Shown piece by piece: positions 1 to 11,705 of a DNA stretch of 64,000 nucleotides (position 1 is the first letter of the stretch; the number at the start of each line of letters is the position of its first letter). The DNA is taken from positions 13,268,001 to 13,332,000 of the forward strand of contig CM121342.1 of the NCBI GenBank assembly GCA_051530055.1. Direction: 5' to 3'. The position numbers and the translations under genes were made by a program. The notes under the pieces were generated by a model that was given only the letters and a program-made list of their open reading frames with translations, did no database searches and had not been told where the DNA came from. The stretch comes from Neoechinorhynchus agilis. Lineage: Eukaryota > Acanthocephala.

Positions 1-1524
1 GGCTCATATAAAATCAGTGATTCACTCAGTGTACGAATTGCTTTGATAATCCGTTTATACATCCTCTGGAAATGTGTGCTAAATGCTTTCTGTGGATTTA
101 ATAAGGAAAAATCTTCCATATAGTTGCCCGGCCATGGCTCATTGAACAGATCGTATCCTAATCGGTTGTTTGGAAAGTCGGGCTGTACGTATTTTGAGCA
201 CCTCTTGGCGATAAACTCTTAATTTCAAAAGGCTTAAGAAATTTGGAAGCCAAATATGATAAAAATTTAACAACGTTTTACGTAGTATCCGAAGCGAGAT
301 ATAGAGACTGCCACATGAGATCTTCAAATGGTTTCAAAGTAAATTTAAAATTTTTTGAGAAAATCAGTCGATGATCTCTGAATTTTTGGCAGGACCAAAA
401 AATCATTCTCATTTCTAACAACCGATTCCGAAAAAATAACCTATGATGTTTCCATGAAAATGGGAGACATTCCTACCTGATACGCCATAACTGATTTTCT
501 GCTTCTCAATTACTACTAGAACATGAATCCAAAGAGATGGCCACAATCCGTCAACGATATTGTTGCCTTAGAAATGAGCGTCTACAGTGAAAGTCAGAAT
601 CTTTACTGGGTAAATTATGAGATTAAGAGCACTGCTTAAAGACACACTATAGTTTGAATATCAAAGTACATTTATAAATATGTTTATTTTTTCATACACG
701 GCCGAATGGACACACAGTCCATCGATTTCTGAAACTGAGCCACTCATAAGAATGCTATAAAGTACATTTATGATTGTTCAATCAAATAGAATCCTTCACC
801 TTATTAGACAGAGGAAAAAGTAAAGCGAAAATCTAAGTTTACCGCTTAGCTCAAAACAACCAAAAATATTCTCGTTCAAACAGCTTCGTCGAATATGATA
901 ACCAAACTAAATTCCCACTTTCCGAACAACCTGCTGTAAAATATTTGTTGCATTATCAACCACCTTTACGACCTCTAGCCACATGAGTGCTAGGTGTTCT
1001 AACGCTTGGGAAGTATTATGGAAAAGATTTTCGAACGCCTCCGAGCACTCGGATGTTAGATAATTGAGAAATACATTGTTTGGTTTGTAAATGAAAGGCC
1101 ACGGGTAAGGATTTTTGGAAGGGGGGAAGAGCTGGAGCATCCAATTTGGGATGCTATCGTAACTCCCGAACCTCGATGATAGCATATCCTGGTGCATATC
1201 GACTAGGACGTAAATATCAGGAGCCAACGAATCAATGATGAATCGAAGATGACTGAGATAGGTCCGATTATATTGAAACGGATAGGGTTCAACGGCTGCC
1301 CATGTGAATCCGAGTCGTACTGTATTTAAACCTAACTCACGAAGATGAGCAGCATCGATCTTGTCTGGAAGGTATGGTGGACTCTTTTGTACTACATTGA
1401 TACCATGGAACACTCGCAATCTGCCGTCCTCATCTACCAGTCGATTCTTATCAACCGAAAATTTGATCGCATCCAGAAAGTTAATATGAGTAAGACCAAC
1501 GCTTATAAGCGTCAGAATCCACAT
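1..1524 (-). CDS. endoglycoceramidase-like glycoside hydrolase family 5 (partial, runs off left edge)
   Basis: Secreted GH5 enzyme of the endoglycoceramidase type, which cleaves the bond between oligosaccharide and ceramide in glycosphingolipids. The first exon (964-1524) starts with ATG and a hydrophobic signal peptide (MWILTLISVGLTHINFLDA), then FHGINVVQKSPPY, LRELGLNTVRLGFTWAAVEP and VLVDMHQDMLSS, all typical of this subfamily. Its donor follows codon AAG at 964. A second exon (182-1) begins after a CAG acceptor in the same phase and carries GYDLFNEPWPGN, in which the Glu of NEP is the catalytic acid/base; the nucleophile Glu must lie outside the window. The 781-bp intron is long for this locus. 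The family is patchily distributed in animals. Fold and family are confident; substrate is inferred from the motifs. Confidence 0.86.
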
Positions 1525-1886
1525 CGTTTTACAAGACAGCGAAGTTGAAACGTATTATGAAACGTATATCATTTTCACCGCCGTCGAAACTTGTGCGTCG
1601 AAGTAATATTTCAGTGAGTATTCGATTGGCCTTCGTTGTCATTGGTACGAGGAAAAATCGAACGGCAAAAAATAAATTTTCGTGTGAGAAGGTACAGAAG
1701 GATATTAAGAAACATTGAAACTCAATAAAACGGTTCCTCATTCAAGAAAATTTAAAAGAAACGCATGCGAAGATATTAAGCTAAAAATGTTTCCTAAGAT
1801 TGATTAGTCATCGAGATTGCATCTTAGCTTCTGTGGTATTTATGACTCGTTCTTACCTGATTTGTACAATCCATATTGGGAATATT
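1525..1886. other. intergenic, nothing recognised
   Basis: AT-rich spacer between the endoglycoceramidase start and the tandem array. I see no coding signature; it should contain the promoter of the minus-strand gene. Confidence 0.5.
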
Positions 1887-3155
1887 GTTTAGAAGTCTTC
1901 ACCGGGTAAAGAATTAATTTATTAAAAACGTTTCCAACCTAAACGAGTTGAAATGTCTTTAATAAAAAATATTTAGCGGGTTGAAGACTTCTAAACAATA
2001 CTTCTAATCATATACTCCTCGGTATCTCACATTTTATTCAAAGTCGATTTTGAAGACTGCCTAGCGATTCCATTAGCATTTGAACGCTTAGACTGTATGT
2101 TAAGACTGTAGCATGATTCCAATAGATTTTGCATGTCGATTTGTTGGGAGGTATCGGGGTATATGATTAGAAGTGTCATTTAGAAGTCTTCACCGGGTAA
2201 AGAATTAATTTATTAAAAACGTTTTCAACCTAAACGAGTTGAATGCCTTTAATAAAAAAAATATTTACTGGTTGAAGACTTCTAAACAATAATTCTAATC
2301 ATATTCTTCTCGGTACCTTAAATTTTATTCAAAGTCGATTTTGAAGACTGTCGAGCGATTTCAAAAGCATTTGAACGCTTAGACTGTATGTTAAGACTGT
2401 AAGATGATTCCAATACATTTTGAATGTCGATTTGTTAGGAGGTATCGGGGTATATGATTAGAAGTGTCATTTAGAAGTTTTCACCGGGTAAAGAATTAAT
2501 TTATTAAAAACGTTTCGAACCTAGTAGAGTTGAAACGTTTTTAATAAAAAATATTTACTGGGCTGAATGAAGACTTCTAAACAATACTTCTAATCATATA
2601 CTCCTCGGTACCTCACATTTTATTCAAAGTCGATTTTGAAGACTGCCTAGAGATTTCAAAAGCATTTGAACGCTTGGACGGTATGTTAAGACTGTGACAT
2701 GATTCCAATACATTTTGAATATTGATTTGTGAGGAGGTATCTGGTATATGATTAGAAGTGCTATTTAGAAGTCTTTACCGGGTAAAGAATTAATTTATTA
2801 AAAACGTTTCCAACCTAAACGAGTTGAAATGTCTCTAATAAAAAAATATTTACCGTGTTGAAGACTTCTAAACAATAATTCTAATCATGTATTCCTCGGC
2901 ACCTCACATTTTATTCAAAGTTGATTTTGAGGACTGCCGAGCGATTCCAAAAGCATTTGAACGTTTAGACTGTATGTTAAGGCTGTGACATAATTCCAAT
3001 ACATTTTGAATGTTGATTTGTGAGAAGGTATCGGGTTATATTATTAGAAGTGCCCTTTAGAAGTCTTCACCGGGTAAAGAATTAATTTATTAAAAACGTT
3101 TCGAACATAGTAGAGCTGAAATGTCTCTAATAAAAAATATTCACTGGTTGAAGAA
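1887..3155. repeat. tandem array, about 291-bp unit, about 4.3 copies
   Basis: The marker AGAAGTCTTCACCGGG recurs (with small changes) at 1891, 2182, 2473, 2767 and 3059, giving spacings of 291, 291, 294 and 292 bp. The last unit stops after about 100 bp. Inside each unit the first ~125 bp is an imperfect palindrome: it opens AGAAGTCTTCACC and closes with its complement GGTTGAAGACTTCT, and the middle has ATTAAAAACGTTT facing AAACGTTTTTAAT. Copies differ at several per cent of positions by eye. A diverged piece of the same unit lies near 3964-4035 and another at 4524-4562, on either side of the foldback element. Confidence 0.9.
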
Positions 3156-3167
3156 TTCTAAACGGAA

Positions 3168-3590
3168 CGATTGAAAGGTGAAGATGAAAGTCGTCGAAAT
3201 GATGCTATAGTGAAAAATAAGCAGATTAAATTAGTTATATAAATGCTAGATATCAATCGGAACGAAACGATTAGAGCGAGGAAAACAACAATCTTACAAC
3301 TTAACGTTTTTGAGCAGTAAAGATGGAACAATGAAAATACAAATAATATTGGACAAGGAAAATACAAGCCACAGAACCAATATTGTATGCTTTGGGCGTC
3401 CTTGTAGAATATTATTTGTCTTTTCATTGTTCCATCTTTACAGCTCAAAAACGTTAAGTTGTTAGGTTGTTGTTTTTCTCGTTCTAATATTTCCGTTCCG
3501 ATTGAATTCTAGCATTTATATAACTAATTTAATCTGCTTATCTTTCACTATAGCATCATTTCGACAACTTGTATCTTCACCTTTCAATCC
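3168..3590. repeat. long imperfect palindrome (foldback element), arms about 185 bp
   Basis: The left arm (about 3168-3352) and right arm (about 3408-3590) are inverted copies: GATTGAAAGGTGAAGAT at the left edge faces ATCTTCACCTTTCAATC at the right edge, and blocks such as CGTTTTTGAGC/GCTCAAAAACG and ACAATGAAAA/TTTTCATTGT match inside. The spacer is about 55 bp. It abuts the truncated last unit of the tandem array. No reading frame of note. Confidence 0.88.
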
Positions 3591-3950
3591 TTCCTTTGTT
3601 CTACGTAGCTTAAAATTTTGCACAATAACTCGGATTTTATTGGACCGAAAGACGTCCTCCAATAAATCTACTGTTGTTCCACCACCATTTCGTCGAGGTA
3701 TCCAAACAACTTACAAACGGCAGCTCGCCCGCTTAGCATGTCTCTTAACCTTCTTCACATAATAAAGCTCCTGTAAAAACCTTCTAACTGACTTGATCAT
3801 TCCTTCCCATTTATACCGTTTCCTATCAGACTGAACCTGACACTTTCCAACGTCATTTTCGGCTTCAGCTCTATTCAATCCGTATGATTTAATTTGATAT
3901 TCCATCCTCTACGCGTGGGACTTCTTCAGAATCGTTACGAATTTTTAGAA

Positions 3951-3994
3951 CTAATGATGAACCCGACGAGTTTCGCAGAACGTCTTTAATAAAA
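3951..3994 (+). repeat. degenerate hammerhead-like terminal motif
   Basis: CTAATGA, then a short GAACC/GTTTC-type hairpin, then CGTCTTTAATAAAA. This is the worn counterpart of the better copy at 39714-39750. It belongs to the same repeat background as the tandem array. The core is not intact, so catalysis is unlikely. Confidence 0.45.
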
Positions 3995-4047
3995 GGTACC
4001 GGGTGAAAAATTCGAAACAGTAATTATAATTTTAGCATCGTTTAGGC

Positions 4048-4523
4048 ATGGTTCAACCGGTTGCCTTTTTATTGAGAAGTCTAAGATGGGGATTTGTTTT
4101 ACCATACCGCACTGGTCTGCGGTAGATTTGTACATCTCTCCGGATTCTCAAATATGTTCCGAGGCAACGGGACTGATTAGTGAATTTCCTCCCCCTTGGC
4201 GGTATTTCGTTCCCTTTGGTTGTGCGTCATCAGTGGTAACGGATTCGAACCCCTTGAGCCTGAAACAGGGGCTCAGGGCTCAATTCCACTTCACCTCCTT
4301 GGCATAACTACGAAATGTACTATCGTCGCTATAGTCAGCCCAGCGGACTAGAGCTCCTAATTCCAGTATGGGCCAGACGCACAACCAAAGGGAACGAAAT
4401 ACCTCGTTGAAGGGAAGAGGAAATTCACTCTGAGAATTCGAGGGATTCTTACAAACTAATAACCGTACTGTCAAGGACATTGAGCTCAGACCAGCGCTTC
4501 CCTGACTAAAAATCAGTGGGCTA
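4048..4523. mobile_element. foldback DNA element, copy 1 (left terminus present, right terminus missing)
   Basis: Non-coding element with a long left terminal repeat (about 4048-4108, including AAGATGGGGATTTGTTTT) whose complement forms the right end of copy 2 at about 50231-50289. The interior (4143-4523) matches 49862-50208 essentially base for base apart from one ~35-bp segment present only here. It also has an internal inverted repeat: CGTTCCCTTTGGTTGTGCGTC near 4207 faces its complement near 4378. The right end stops abruptly at GTGGGCTA, where a tandem-array-like unit resumes. Confidence 0.8.
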
Positions 4524-4562
4524 AATAATAATTCTAATCATATATTCGTCGGTATTTTTATA

Positions 4563-5773
4563 AAATTATTTTCTACAGAATACATATCTGATTGTTATGG
4601 GTTCTTGTATTTCTCCTAGGACGTACCGGAGTTATTCTAGCGGAAGAATCTCCAACAACGCTTGTATTCGCGATGTCTTTGATCTCAGATCATCGAAATC
4701 GTGTACTTTAGGTAAATTTCTGGGATCACCAATGAGCCGTGAAATCTATGTGTATTTTCAAATCGCATTTATTCACGGTTTAATCACTTTATTTAGACTT
4801 CTTAGTGTAGCGAAATTAGCGTTCAGGGAACCCAAAACATTTAGCCTTTTGTGTCACGTCTGGGACTTTGTCGTAGCGTTCATTATTGTATCTGCTTCGA
4901 TTTTCAGTTCACTATACGAAATATCTAATGTTTTCCGGTCGAAGCATTCAGTAATGTATTTCAATTGTATCCGATAGATTGCTAAATTTTGTTGAATTTT
5001 TCTTCAATAACATCTTAGTTTTAACCACATATCGTAATCTAATGTATATTTTGCTTTCATATGAACCGGATGCTTGTTTTTCCTTTTTTGAATTCCATGA
5101 TTTTATTCAAACTCTTATTCCGTAGCCACTGAACTTAGTGTAAACTTAATGCGAACGAAGATATATTATCAACAGTAGGCAGTTCATATAAACCGGAAAA
5201 AAGTATTGTTGTGCTTACGAATGCCAAACTGTTTACCCACAAATATTAATCCAGAACCCGGTTTGTTTCGTTTGCCTTAGTATCCCATTCCCTTTTTCTG
5301 AGCAGAACACGTTTCAAAGTATTCAATCCGTTTAGAGATTTGTATTGCAATCGGCATTAAAATTTTATATTATTACGAGGTATTCTCAGCCGGGAATAGC
5401 TTTTCGCTTCTTGGATTAATATAGTAGAATTATCGTAGCCTTTTTTTGTTGTTGTTTGAAATGATTAGTGGTTGCTAGTTGGACAATCATTCCATCCTAA
5501 ATTTAAGAGCGTTTGAAGATAGAATTGTTCATGTTTTTACTCACACATTTAAAAACTTACAAGGAACCTTGTGCCTCGGAAATATCGTATTTCATAAATT
5601 CTTTTAATTTTCCGTCATTTAAAAGCATTTAAGGCCAAGGAAAAGTGACTATACGAGCTCACATGTATGCGAATCTAAAAATGAACTAGAAATGAATGAA
5701 TAGTGGGTCATAAGAAAACGTTTGCCTTGTAATCTTCTGTTTCAATGATCCAGCTTCAATGATGACTCTTTAG
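4563..5773. other. intergenic, no gene supported
   Basis: AT-rich DNA upstream of the ZNF598 gene. An open frame of 126 codons at 4597-4977 lacks any recognisable domain, signal or coding bias, and I do not call it. The last bases before 5774 form a splice-acceptor-like pyrimidine tract. Confidence 0.45.
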
Positions 5774-8700
5774 ATGCAAGATAATGTTCCTACAACATCG
5801 CCTAGAGACCTCCGTTGTCTCCTATGTGACGACAATATCACAATAGGATCTTACGGAGCATGTAACCACATAATCTGCTACACTTGTTCAACTAAGCTTC
5901 GTGTGATCTGTAAAAATTGGTCGTGTCCTATATGTCGCCATGACCTTAACGAAGTAGTGTTCGCGAAAAGCTTTAATATAAAGTTTGATGAAATTAAATC
6001 AAAAACAAGCCAAAAAGATGAACATGGAATTTGTTTCGAGGACAAAGCTTGTGAGAAAGCGATGCATGATCTCAATCGCATTAAATGTTCTCAATGTGCA
6101 GACAGCCAAACGCAGTTTTCAACTATGGAGGAACTTGACTCCCACCTTAACATTTGCCATCGACTACAATTCTGCAAAATTTGCCTCGATTTCGTTAAGT
6201 TGTTCCCGTTTGAACGTAAAGTATACACTCGGGACCAATTGGTCAAACACATGGTTGAAGGAGAGAAAGATGACACTTCCTTTAGTGGACATCCGATGTG
6301 TCGTTATTGCGAACTTCGATTTTTCGATAAAGACGAGCTGTTTCGCCATTCAACCACCAATCATTACTACTGTTCTTTTTGTAGTGCTGAAGGAGATATT
6401 GTATTCTGGAGTGATTACCAAGACTTGAAAAAACATTTCCGGTTCAATCATTACCTATGTGAACTTGGAGAATGTGGAGAATTACGTGGGTACTCTAATG
6501 TATTTCGGACGGAAGCCGAATATAAAGCACATGTCGTTCAGAACCATGCCCGTGGACGTCGGGCTATTAGGGAGGCCGGGATCCTAACTGATCACAATCT
6601 GTTCACTCCTTCACATCGGCAACCAAATCGATCTGAATCGGAATCTTTACCTCCTACGCAACGACAAAGCAGTTCCGTTCCGACGTTTGATGGAACGGAT
6701 AGTAGCGCATTTCCGGAACTCGTTTCAGGCACTACACCACGTCTTTCGCTGGGAACGTGTGAATGGGGCAGAAATCAACCCACCAAAGTAACAACCAATA
6801 TCGATTCAGAGTTTCCACAATTAGGTACTGCTAATCCTACTTCCTATCTTAATCCAAATTGGAGGAAAACCCAAGAGCTTTCCCTTCCAGCGCAAAGATC
6901 TACCGCACCAGCACAAAATAAACCTTGTGCTGCCTTTAAAGTAAACGGAAATGGAGCTGAACTGACGCACTAGGGCACAATAGATCGTCTTTACAAAAAC
7001 CGGATTAAAATTCCTCAATTCAATCGTATTTCGAATGCAGTTTCCTGGCTCACAATCTAACAGCACAATTCTGTCATAAATGCATAAAAATTGGACCTTC
7101 ACAAGTCTCCAACTTGTAAAAGTCCAGTGTCTAGGCCTTTATTACAGATGGCACTGCTATGTAATTTATACTACCGGGCCCCCATTTGGGATCGTAGTAG
7201 TTAATGGGTCAAACGCAATAAGTCACGTTTAGACTGGAAAAATAACTATCGTCTTTAAACGATTAGATGGCTCTTTTTTACTGATTTCGTCGATCAATAT
7301 TAGACAGATTTCACTGATTTGATTTACGCTATACGGCACACACCGGACGTTAACAGTCTCATAAAACTGCCTATTTATCTACGAAGTAATACTTATATAC
7401 TTCTATCCAACCCTTTATCTGTTGCTAGACAGACAGCAGCCATCTCTGTTTAGCACGGAAATACCATAAATTCGTTATTTTATTTTGCTGATTTTTCTGG
7501 AGATCGTAAATATTGACATTTATGATTCGTTGGACAGGGAATGTATTCCGCGAAATGCAATTGCTAAGAAGCTATCCTATCTATGTTACAGCATAGAATT
7601 AGAGTAGTGTAGAAAAAATTTGCGTAAATATTTCATTCAATACCTTGCTCAATAACACACTGATCATCGAAAAGTGCTTACTATTAATTTTTGTCCTGGT
7701 AGAAAATATCGTAATATTTACATGTTAAAACGTTTTTAACAATTGGTTGTTACTGTTATTCGTTGCAATCAAAAAGTTTAAAATCGATGTTTTCATCATG
7801 CTTTTTACGACGTTTTATTTAGTAAACAAACGAAGGCTGCAAACCGTGCATAATCTTGAATCAAGCTTCTTATGCTAGTTATAACAATTGACATCATTGA
7901 TATGTAATTGATTTACTCGGAGAAAAAATATCTCATGTAGAGCGAAAGCCTCGACAAAGGGGCAGGGAAAACAAGTTGGTCGAACCAACTATTTGACCTT
8001 AGTTTATTAAATAATATATTTTATAAAGATTTGTTTATAGCACACATTGAGTTAAGCTCCATTTCGATAAGCGTTAGTGTCCCTCGATATCCACAACAAA
8101 AAGTTCCAAATATATCAAGGGATTTTCCTGCACTCCCTGAGTCGAATCAACCTTTGTTTGATCGCCTGGCTCCTCGTCATCCTAAACCGCTATTAAAATT
8201 ACCTCGATTACCTGTGTCTGAAAAGCAGAGTCTGTCCAAATCCGTAAAACAAACAAGGCCGCCTACAAATCAAGTTGATTCGTTTTCCTCAAACTTGACT
8301 ACGGCTGCTCAAAAAACTCAGAAAACAGAACAGAAGCCATTTCAAGGCTCCCTCGAGGAGGATTTTCCTGCTTTACTAACGAAATCAACAAATGTGAAGA
8401 GAAAAGTGCGAAAGGATCATGCGTCGAAGGCAGAATTTCCAATTGATTTGGCCACTCAAGTGAAAAATTCATTATTTGTCAGTTCTAGCATCCCGATAAC
8501 TCTAGACGAAGCGAAAAGGTCACCTGTATCTCCTACGGATTTAGCACCGGAACCAAAGGAATTTCCTATATTGGCAGGAACTATTCCTGATGCAAGCGAC
8601 TCAAACACATGGATAAACGAAGGCTTTTACGTCAAACATAAAATTCAAGAAGGTGACAATAGGCGACGCGAATTACGTAGATTGGAGAATGAACAGAGAC

Positions 8701-9200
8701 GAAAGCAACAGGTAAACTTTCCTCCGCCGCCTCCCGGGCTAGAACACGTGAAACCTAAATATCACCCTCAACATGAAGATCCATTTATAAAACCTCCAGA
8801 CTATGATAGACGAAACGCTCTTTTGGTGTGTAAGATAAAAGACCGTCTAGATGGTGAAAACTCGAAATTCGCAGAATTCCGTCAAGTCTATTCCGATTAT
8901 GTTAAATACACCGCAGATGCTCTTACCTTCTACAATAAGTGCGTTGAATTGTTCCGAATTGAACCATTTGCTCAGCTCGTATGGGATATCATAGCACTGA
9001 TACCGAACATTTATAAACAGAACGAATTCCATTCTGTCATTCAAACAATGTTGCTTCCATCGCTAAATGTGACCGAACGGAGAAAGCTTTTTATGCAATC
9101 CAACAAAAGTGGAATGGGTTGCCCTCTTGTTAAATGCCAAACATGCGAACAGCTTGTTTTCATGGACGCTGTACGTGCTCACCAAGCTTGTCACTCGTAG
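5774..9200 (+). CDS. ZNF598: ZNF598/Hel2-type RING E3 ubiquitin ligase of ribosome quality control
   Basis: ZNF598 ubiquitinates small-subunit ribosomal proteins on collided ribosomes. The first exon block carries an N-terminal RING (CLLCDDNI...GACNHIICYTC...CPICR, residues about 15-57), then the family's row of C2H2 fingers (CSQC...HLNICH; CRYCELRFFDKDELFRH; CSFC; HVVQNH, to residue about 258) and low-complexity sequence with FPQLG and FPELV motifs. The second block (about 8041-9200) continues with DFPALP, EEDFPALL, the polyproline PPPPPGLEH and a conserved helical C-terminus ending in a Cys/His finger (CQTCEQL...HQACHS). The joint is unsettled: a phase-1 donor at 6824 fits the acceptor at 8040, while the frame itself runs on to 6973. 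ACTCTTTAG sits directly on the start ATG, as at a trans-splice site. Confidence 0.88.
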
Positions 9201-9324
9201 TAGGTCACTCTTAAATATAATTTCTTTGCGTATGAAGCGGCGATTTCTATTAAATTCCACAAAAAGAGCAATTGACTCAATTTGCTTTTCATGGGCCGCC
9301 CGCGGGCCACATCCGGCCTCCTTA

Positions 9325-9662
9325 AAGGAACATTTTCACAGTAATGCTGTATGAACCCAAGCACTTGCTGCAGTTCTTCCATTTAAATCAAGTTTAAATC
9401 ATTGATTCTTAAATCTACAACGACTACTTTAGAAGCTCGAGCGTTTACGATCGTAGTTGCGTGCTCATAGAATATATACTTACAAACGTGTGTATTCATT
9501 CACCAAACATACAAGTTAGTATATTTTCGCTAAAGGAACATGTTCACAGTAATGCTCTATGAACTCGAATACTTGCTCCATTTCTTTCATCTAAATGAGT
9601 TTTGTATAATGTGTACTTAAATTTACAGCGACGGCTTTGGTCCAATTTTAGTTGTGTGCTCT
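9325..9662. repeat. direct duplication, two ~130-bp copies
   Basis: About 9325-9465 and 9532-9662 are diverged direct copies: both open AAAGGAACAT.TTCACAGTAATGCT, continue through an ACTTGCT...TTC.TTTCCAT-like stretch and end GTTGTGTGCTC or GTTGCGTGCTC. They lie between the convergent 3' ends of ZNF598 and the CDK5RAP1 gene. No coding potential seen. Confidence 0.7.
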
Positions 9663-9758
9663 TCGGCACTCTTTTCAATGTTTTTTTGCTTCGCTATAAT
9701 AAATAAATGCAGATTTCATTGGTCGCTTTGAACGTACACGGGCATACTTTTTCGAGCT

Positions 9759-11629
9759 TCATGAAGAAAACTCTTTTTGAAATTCACTGATTGTGGTAAC
9801 TTTCCTCAAAATCTCGCCACGAAGCGACTGTGAAGTTGCAGCGGTCAGTCGTACAACGACGTAGTCACCTTCCTTGATGTTCTGCTTTGTGATTTGTTCA
9901 TTTAGACTGAAATTTACCCGAGTATTAAAATCATTTCTTCCGACAAGCTCAGTTGGACAACGAGGACTTATGCCTTCCACAAGTACGAGATGATTGGTAT
10001 TAATCAATGATTGATTGAATACCAAAGCTCTACTTCTGAATGCTTCATGTACTTCGTTGTTTCTCCTCAATTTAAGTTCGTGACTTACATCGTCGTTCAT
10101 ACAATGATATGAATGCGTTTTGGGCCTCATACTGAACGGAAAAGTGTAACAAAACGAGTAGATGACTTGATTTGTGATTAGATTTAATGTCATCTTGTGA
10201 TCTTCTTCGGTCTCTCCACAAAACCCCGATATGAAATCACTAGTAAGCGCAATTCGGTTTCCAAAGATTTGTCGTATTCGATTAATTAACAACAAATACT
10301 CTTCGATTGCAATGATATCCGAGCTACTAACCAGATTGCTAATTTAAAAGCCGTAAACAGGACATTTCCGGAATATATAAAAGTTCGATTTTTTAACCCA
10401 TATTTCTATGCGACTTTATTCTATCACTTTAATTTGATATTTCGGCTTCAGGAACTAAGCAAACAGCGCCGCTTTTATAGAATCGAAATTATAGAGTTTT
10501 TCATTAAGCGTGGGGTACAAAATACCCATATGAAAGTTGTGGCTATCAGAAAGCAAAAACTACATTCTCTAAAACTGGTAAGGTTAGCTAGGTGAATATA
10601 TACGGAATCAGTACTAGTTTCGGCAAAGGGTGGATTCCGACTCGGAAATCACTGTTGGACAGTATATCCTCGTCTCATCCTCTCCAACACTCGATTGCTT
10701 CCACTCTGACAGGGAATATGAATGCATTTGCAAATATTGTCGTGATTCTTGATTGCATAAAGCAGTTCATCAGGGAATCCCTTCGGATGAGGAGACGTGA
10801 ACCTGAATCGAACATTTGGGTGCTTTTCTGCCAAATCTGAGATTAAATCATGGAACTTCTTTCCATCGTAATTAAAAGTATTGACATTTTGTCCCAGTAG
10901 AGTTATTTGTTTAACTCCATTTACATGTACAAGTCTGTTAACGTCGTTCACAATGGAATCAAATGGTCTACATCAGAATGGTGAGTGATTAAAGATGTGT
11001 GGCAATCACTCAACATTCTCGATACAACGCTCTCGGCCTCTCGTAAATGGTACAATGCAGAAGGAACACATATTATTACATCCTCTAGATATTGGCACAA
11101 ACGCGTTCGAAGGTGAACAAGACAGGTCTTGCGGAATAACGTCGGCGTATGTTTCACATTGACTGAATTTGGTAGCTATAGATGGCTCAGTGCCTTGACG
11201 CAGTTCAAGTGAATTCAGAAGCAATCGAGGAAGACTGCGGTAGGAATCTGGTCCACAAACAACATCTACAAGTCCATCATCTAATAAACGATCTTTCAAC
11301 CTTTGTGCCATACAGCCAACAACTGCGATCTTTAAATCAGGATTCGATTTCGACGATCTCATACTTTGTAATTTGTTCCATACTTTACGTTCAGCTCCAT
11401 CACGAATACTGCATGTGTGAACAATGACCGCATCTGCGTTGTCAATCAGGTCAGTTGTAGTGAACTTTTGAGGATAAAATGAAGATAAAATACTTCTTAC
11501 GATATCAGCATCCGCTACATTCATTTGACAGCCGTATACAATGGAATGAACTCGGTATTGCACTGACGACGCAAGTCGTCTTGATGCGCTGGAAAAATAA
11601 GGAATCGAACCGAGCGACGTTTTTAGCAT
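9759..11629 (-). CDS. CDK5RAP1: CDK5RAP1-type tRNA methylthiotransferase (radical SAM)
   Basis: Methylthiotransferase that converts i6A to ms2i6A at position 37 of mitochondrial tRNAs. Exon 1 (11629-11010) has the N-terminal UPF0004 cluster domain ([35 protein letters not shown]) and the radical-SAM CxxxCxxC in [19 protein letters not shown]. Exon 2 (10967-10653) has [29 protein letters not shown] and [20 protein letters not shown]. Exon 3 (10323-9759) has [16 protein letters not shown] and the C-terminal TRAM-like part with [18 protein letters not shown] and [21 protein letters not shown]. Introns of 42 bp and about 328 bp both open GTGATT and are phase 2. The first junction adds a few residues (IENVE) compared with relatives. 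The N-terminus is basic and hydroxylated, suiting mitochondrial import. TTTTTAG lies 12 nt upstream of the ATG. Confidence 0.92.
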
Positions 11630-11705
11630 GTTTAAGACCGTCTAAAAAGGACGACGGAATTACCGGCAATAATAATAATTTTAACGTGGTTAAATAACAT
11701 CGCAA

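Noticed and set aside
3168-3220. GTGAAGAT...GTCGAAATGATG in the 3.2-kb palindrome read as a hammerhead
   Set aside because: The first strand begins GTGA instead of CTGA and the helix is weak and points inward, unlike the others; kept only as a palindrome.
4200-4290. tRNA or tRNA-derived SINE in the foldback element
   Set aside because: GGTTCGAATCC-type B-box match on the minus strand, but no T-stem pairing, A box or cloverleaf.
4597-4977. 126-codon plus frame as a membrane protein gene
   Set aside because: Hydrophobic but no signal, homologue or splice context; likely chance in AT-rich DNA.
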